Origin: Pseudomonadota bacterium | GTDB taxonomy: Bacteria; Pseudomonadota; Gammaproteobacteria; Pseudomonadales; UBA5518 | DNA length: 14,748 nucleotides | Direction: 5' to 3' | Assembly (NCBI GenBank): GCA_963204845.1 | Contig: CAUJIL010000153.1 | Location: forward strand, 1 to 14,748 | Shown here: piece after piece, positions 14,346 through 14,748 of the stretch | Numbering within the stretch: the stretch's first letter is position 1 | Layout: every line of letters starts with the position of its first letter | Notes under the pieces: generated by a model | Seen by the model: only the letters and a program-made list of their open reading frames with translations | The model's database searches: none | What the model was told of the DNA's origin: nothing | Made by a program: the position numbers and the translations under genes

Positions 14346-14606
14346 TCAGCCGCCCTCGATCGCTGCCAGCGGCACTTCCCAGACCTCGCCGTTGGCAAAT
14401 TCCAGGATCCAGATGTCGTCCTCCAGCCGGGCCTTCACGTCACGGTTGGTGGCGTTGACATAGCCGCTCATGAAATTGATCGTGAACTGCGCACCCGACT
14501 GGTTGCGCACCGTGATCGAGGCCTGATTGTTCTCCATGCGTGCGATGCCGCCCGGGCAACTGCCGAACTCGGATTCACCGGCGGCCTTGCAGATGAATCG
14601 ATTCAT
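14346..14606 (-). CDS. Small hypothetical protein, 86 residues
   Basis: I do not recognise this protein. It has 86 residues with two cysteines (6 and 17), no signal peptide and no membrane segment. After residue 24 it alternates beta-prone stretches (ASITVRNQSGAQFTINFMSG, then DDIWILEFANGEVWEVPL), suggesting a small beta-rich fold. Codon use favours G/C in third positions as in its neighbours, and GGGGGTAAG upstream of ATG 14606 could serve as a ribosome site. It ends 46 bases before the chosen regulator start and is probably co-transcribed with it. A 14-base perfect palindrome covers its first codons. An internal Met24 is an alternative start. Confidence 0.65.
   Translation of the reverse strand: MNRFICKAAGESEFGSCPGGIARMENNQASITVRNQSGAQFTINFMSGYVNATNRDVKARLEDDIWILEFANGEVWEVPLAAIEGG
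14593..14606. repeat. Perfect 14-base palindrome over the start of the small gene
   Basis: ATGAATCGATTCAT reads the same on both strands and ends exactly at the start codon of the 86-residue gene. It could be a protein-binding site or a chance result of the codons for M-N-R-F-I. Confidence 0.3.
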
Positions 14607-14653
14607 GCCGGCTTACCCCCGTGGAACGTTCACTCGCAATCCGCCCTTCGCGT

Positions 14654-14722
14654 TTACACCCCTTCACGCCCGCTGAGCGTAGCCGGAGGCAAGCTGACGA
14701 CGTAACGGCCAACCTGATCCAT
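14654..14722 (-). CDS. Possible 22-residue small ORF or leader peptide
   Basis: An ATG at 14722 opens 22 codons (MDQVGRYVVSLPPATLSGRE then GV) ended by TAA at 14654. Its support is a strong ribosome site, GAGGAG at 14731-14736 with 8-base spacing; the 12 bases ACGATCGAGGAG are identical to those before the receptor gene. It ends 47 bases before the 86-residue gene. It could be a short peptide, a leader, or the remnant of a longer gene. No homology can be claimed. Confidence 0.35.
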   Translation of the reverse strand: MDQVGRYVVSLPPATLSGREGV

Positions 14723-14748
14723 GATCAGCGCTCCTCGATCGTGTTGGG

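Noticed and set aside
14300..14398. ATG 14398 as the regulator start
   Set aside because: The added 33 residues (MPTARSGKCRWQRSR...) are not MarR-like and overlap the 86-residue gene in another frame; TTG 14299 fits the gene spacing better, though this is not certain.
1..14748. tRNA, rRNA, CRISPR array, transposase, integrase, toxin-antitoxin or prophage genes
   Set aside because: None seen on either strand; no regularly spaced repeats, no terminal inverted repeats and no recombinase motifs in any translation.

Overview
The window is high-GC, gene-dense DNA from a Gram-negative bacterium. A TonB-dependent outer-membrane receptor with a signal peptide proves an outer membrane. The style of the genes (receptor plug beginning DEVIVTAQKR, family III CoA-transferase, DUF1214 proteins, wax-ester synthase) fits a Proteobacterium, most likely an environmental Gammaproteobacterium with broad lipid, terpenoid or steroid catabolism. 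The lineage is an inference. There are no rRNA, tRNA, CRISPR, transposase or phage genes. Nearly every base is in or between protein genes, and no stretch over 300 bases lacks one.

Layout from left to right. (1) Minus strand, 1-1237: an HSL-family esterase followed by, and translationally overlapped with, a CaiB/BaiF CoA-transferase cut off by the window edge. (2) Plus strand, 1364-3762: a PAPS-type sulfotransferase and a DUF1214 protein. (3) Minus strand, 3687-6217: a metal-dependent amidohydrolase and a WS/DGAT-type acyltransferase; the end of the acyltransferase overlaps the end of the plus-strand DUF1214 gene by 76 bases. (4) Plus strand, 6360-8576: a single molybdopterin oxidoreductase without a TAT signal. 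(5) Minus strand, 8634-13158: an apparent operon of TonB-dependent receptor, a second DUF1214 protein and a short-chain dehydrogenase. (6) Minus strand, 13316-14722: a one-chain regulator with two tandem MarR domains, preceded by an 86-residue unknown protein and possibly a 22-codon ORF.

Taken together the genes look like an inducible uptake and degradation island for a hydrophobic or ester/sulfate-decorated substrate. The receptor would import it, the esterase, dehydrogenase, amidohydrolase and molybdoenzyme would modify it, the CoA-transferase would activate acid intermediates, and the WS/DGAT enzyme could store acyl groups as wax ester or triacylglycerol. The substrate cannot be read from the sequence. 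The least ordinary elements are the double-MarR regulator, a pair of 14-base direct repeats between it and the receptor gene, and two diverged DUF1214 paralogues placed with different enzymes.
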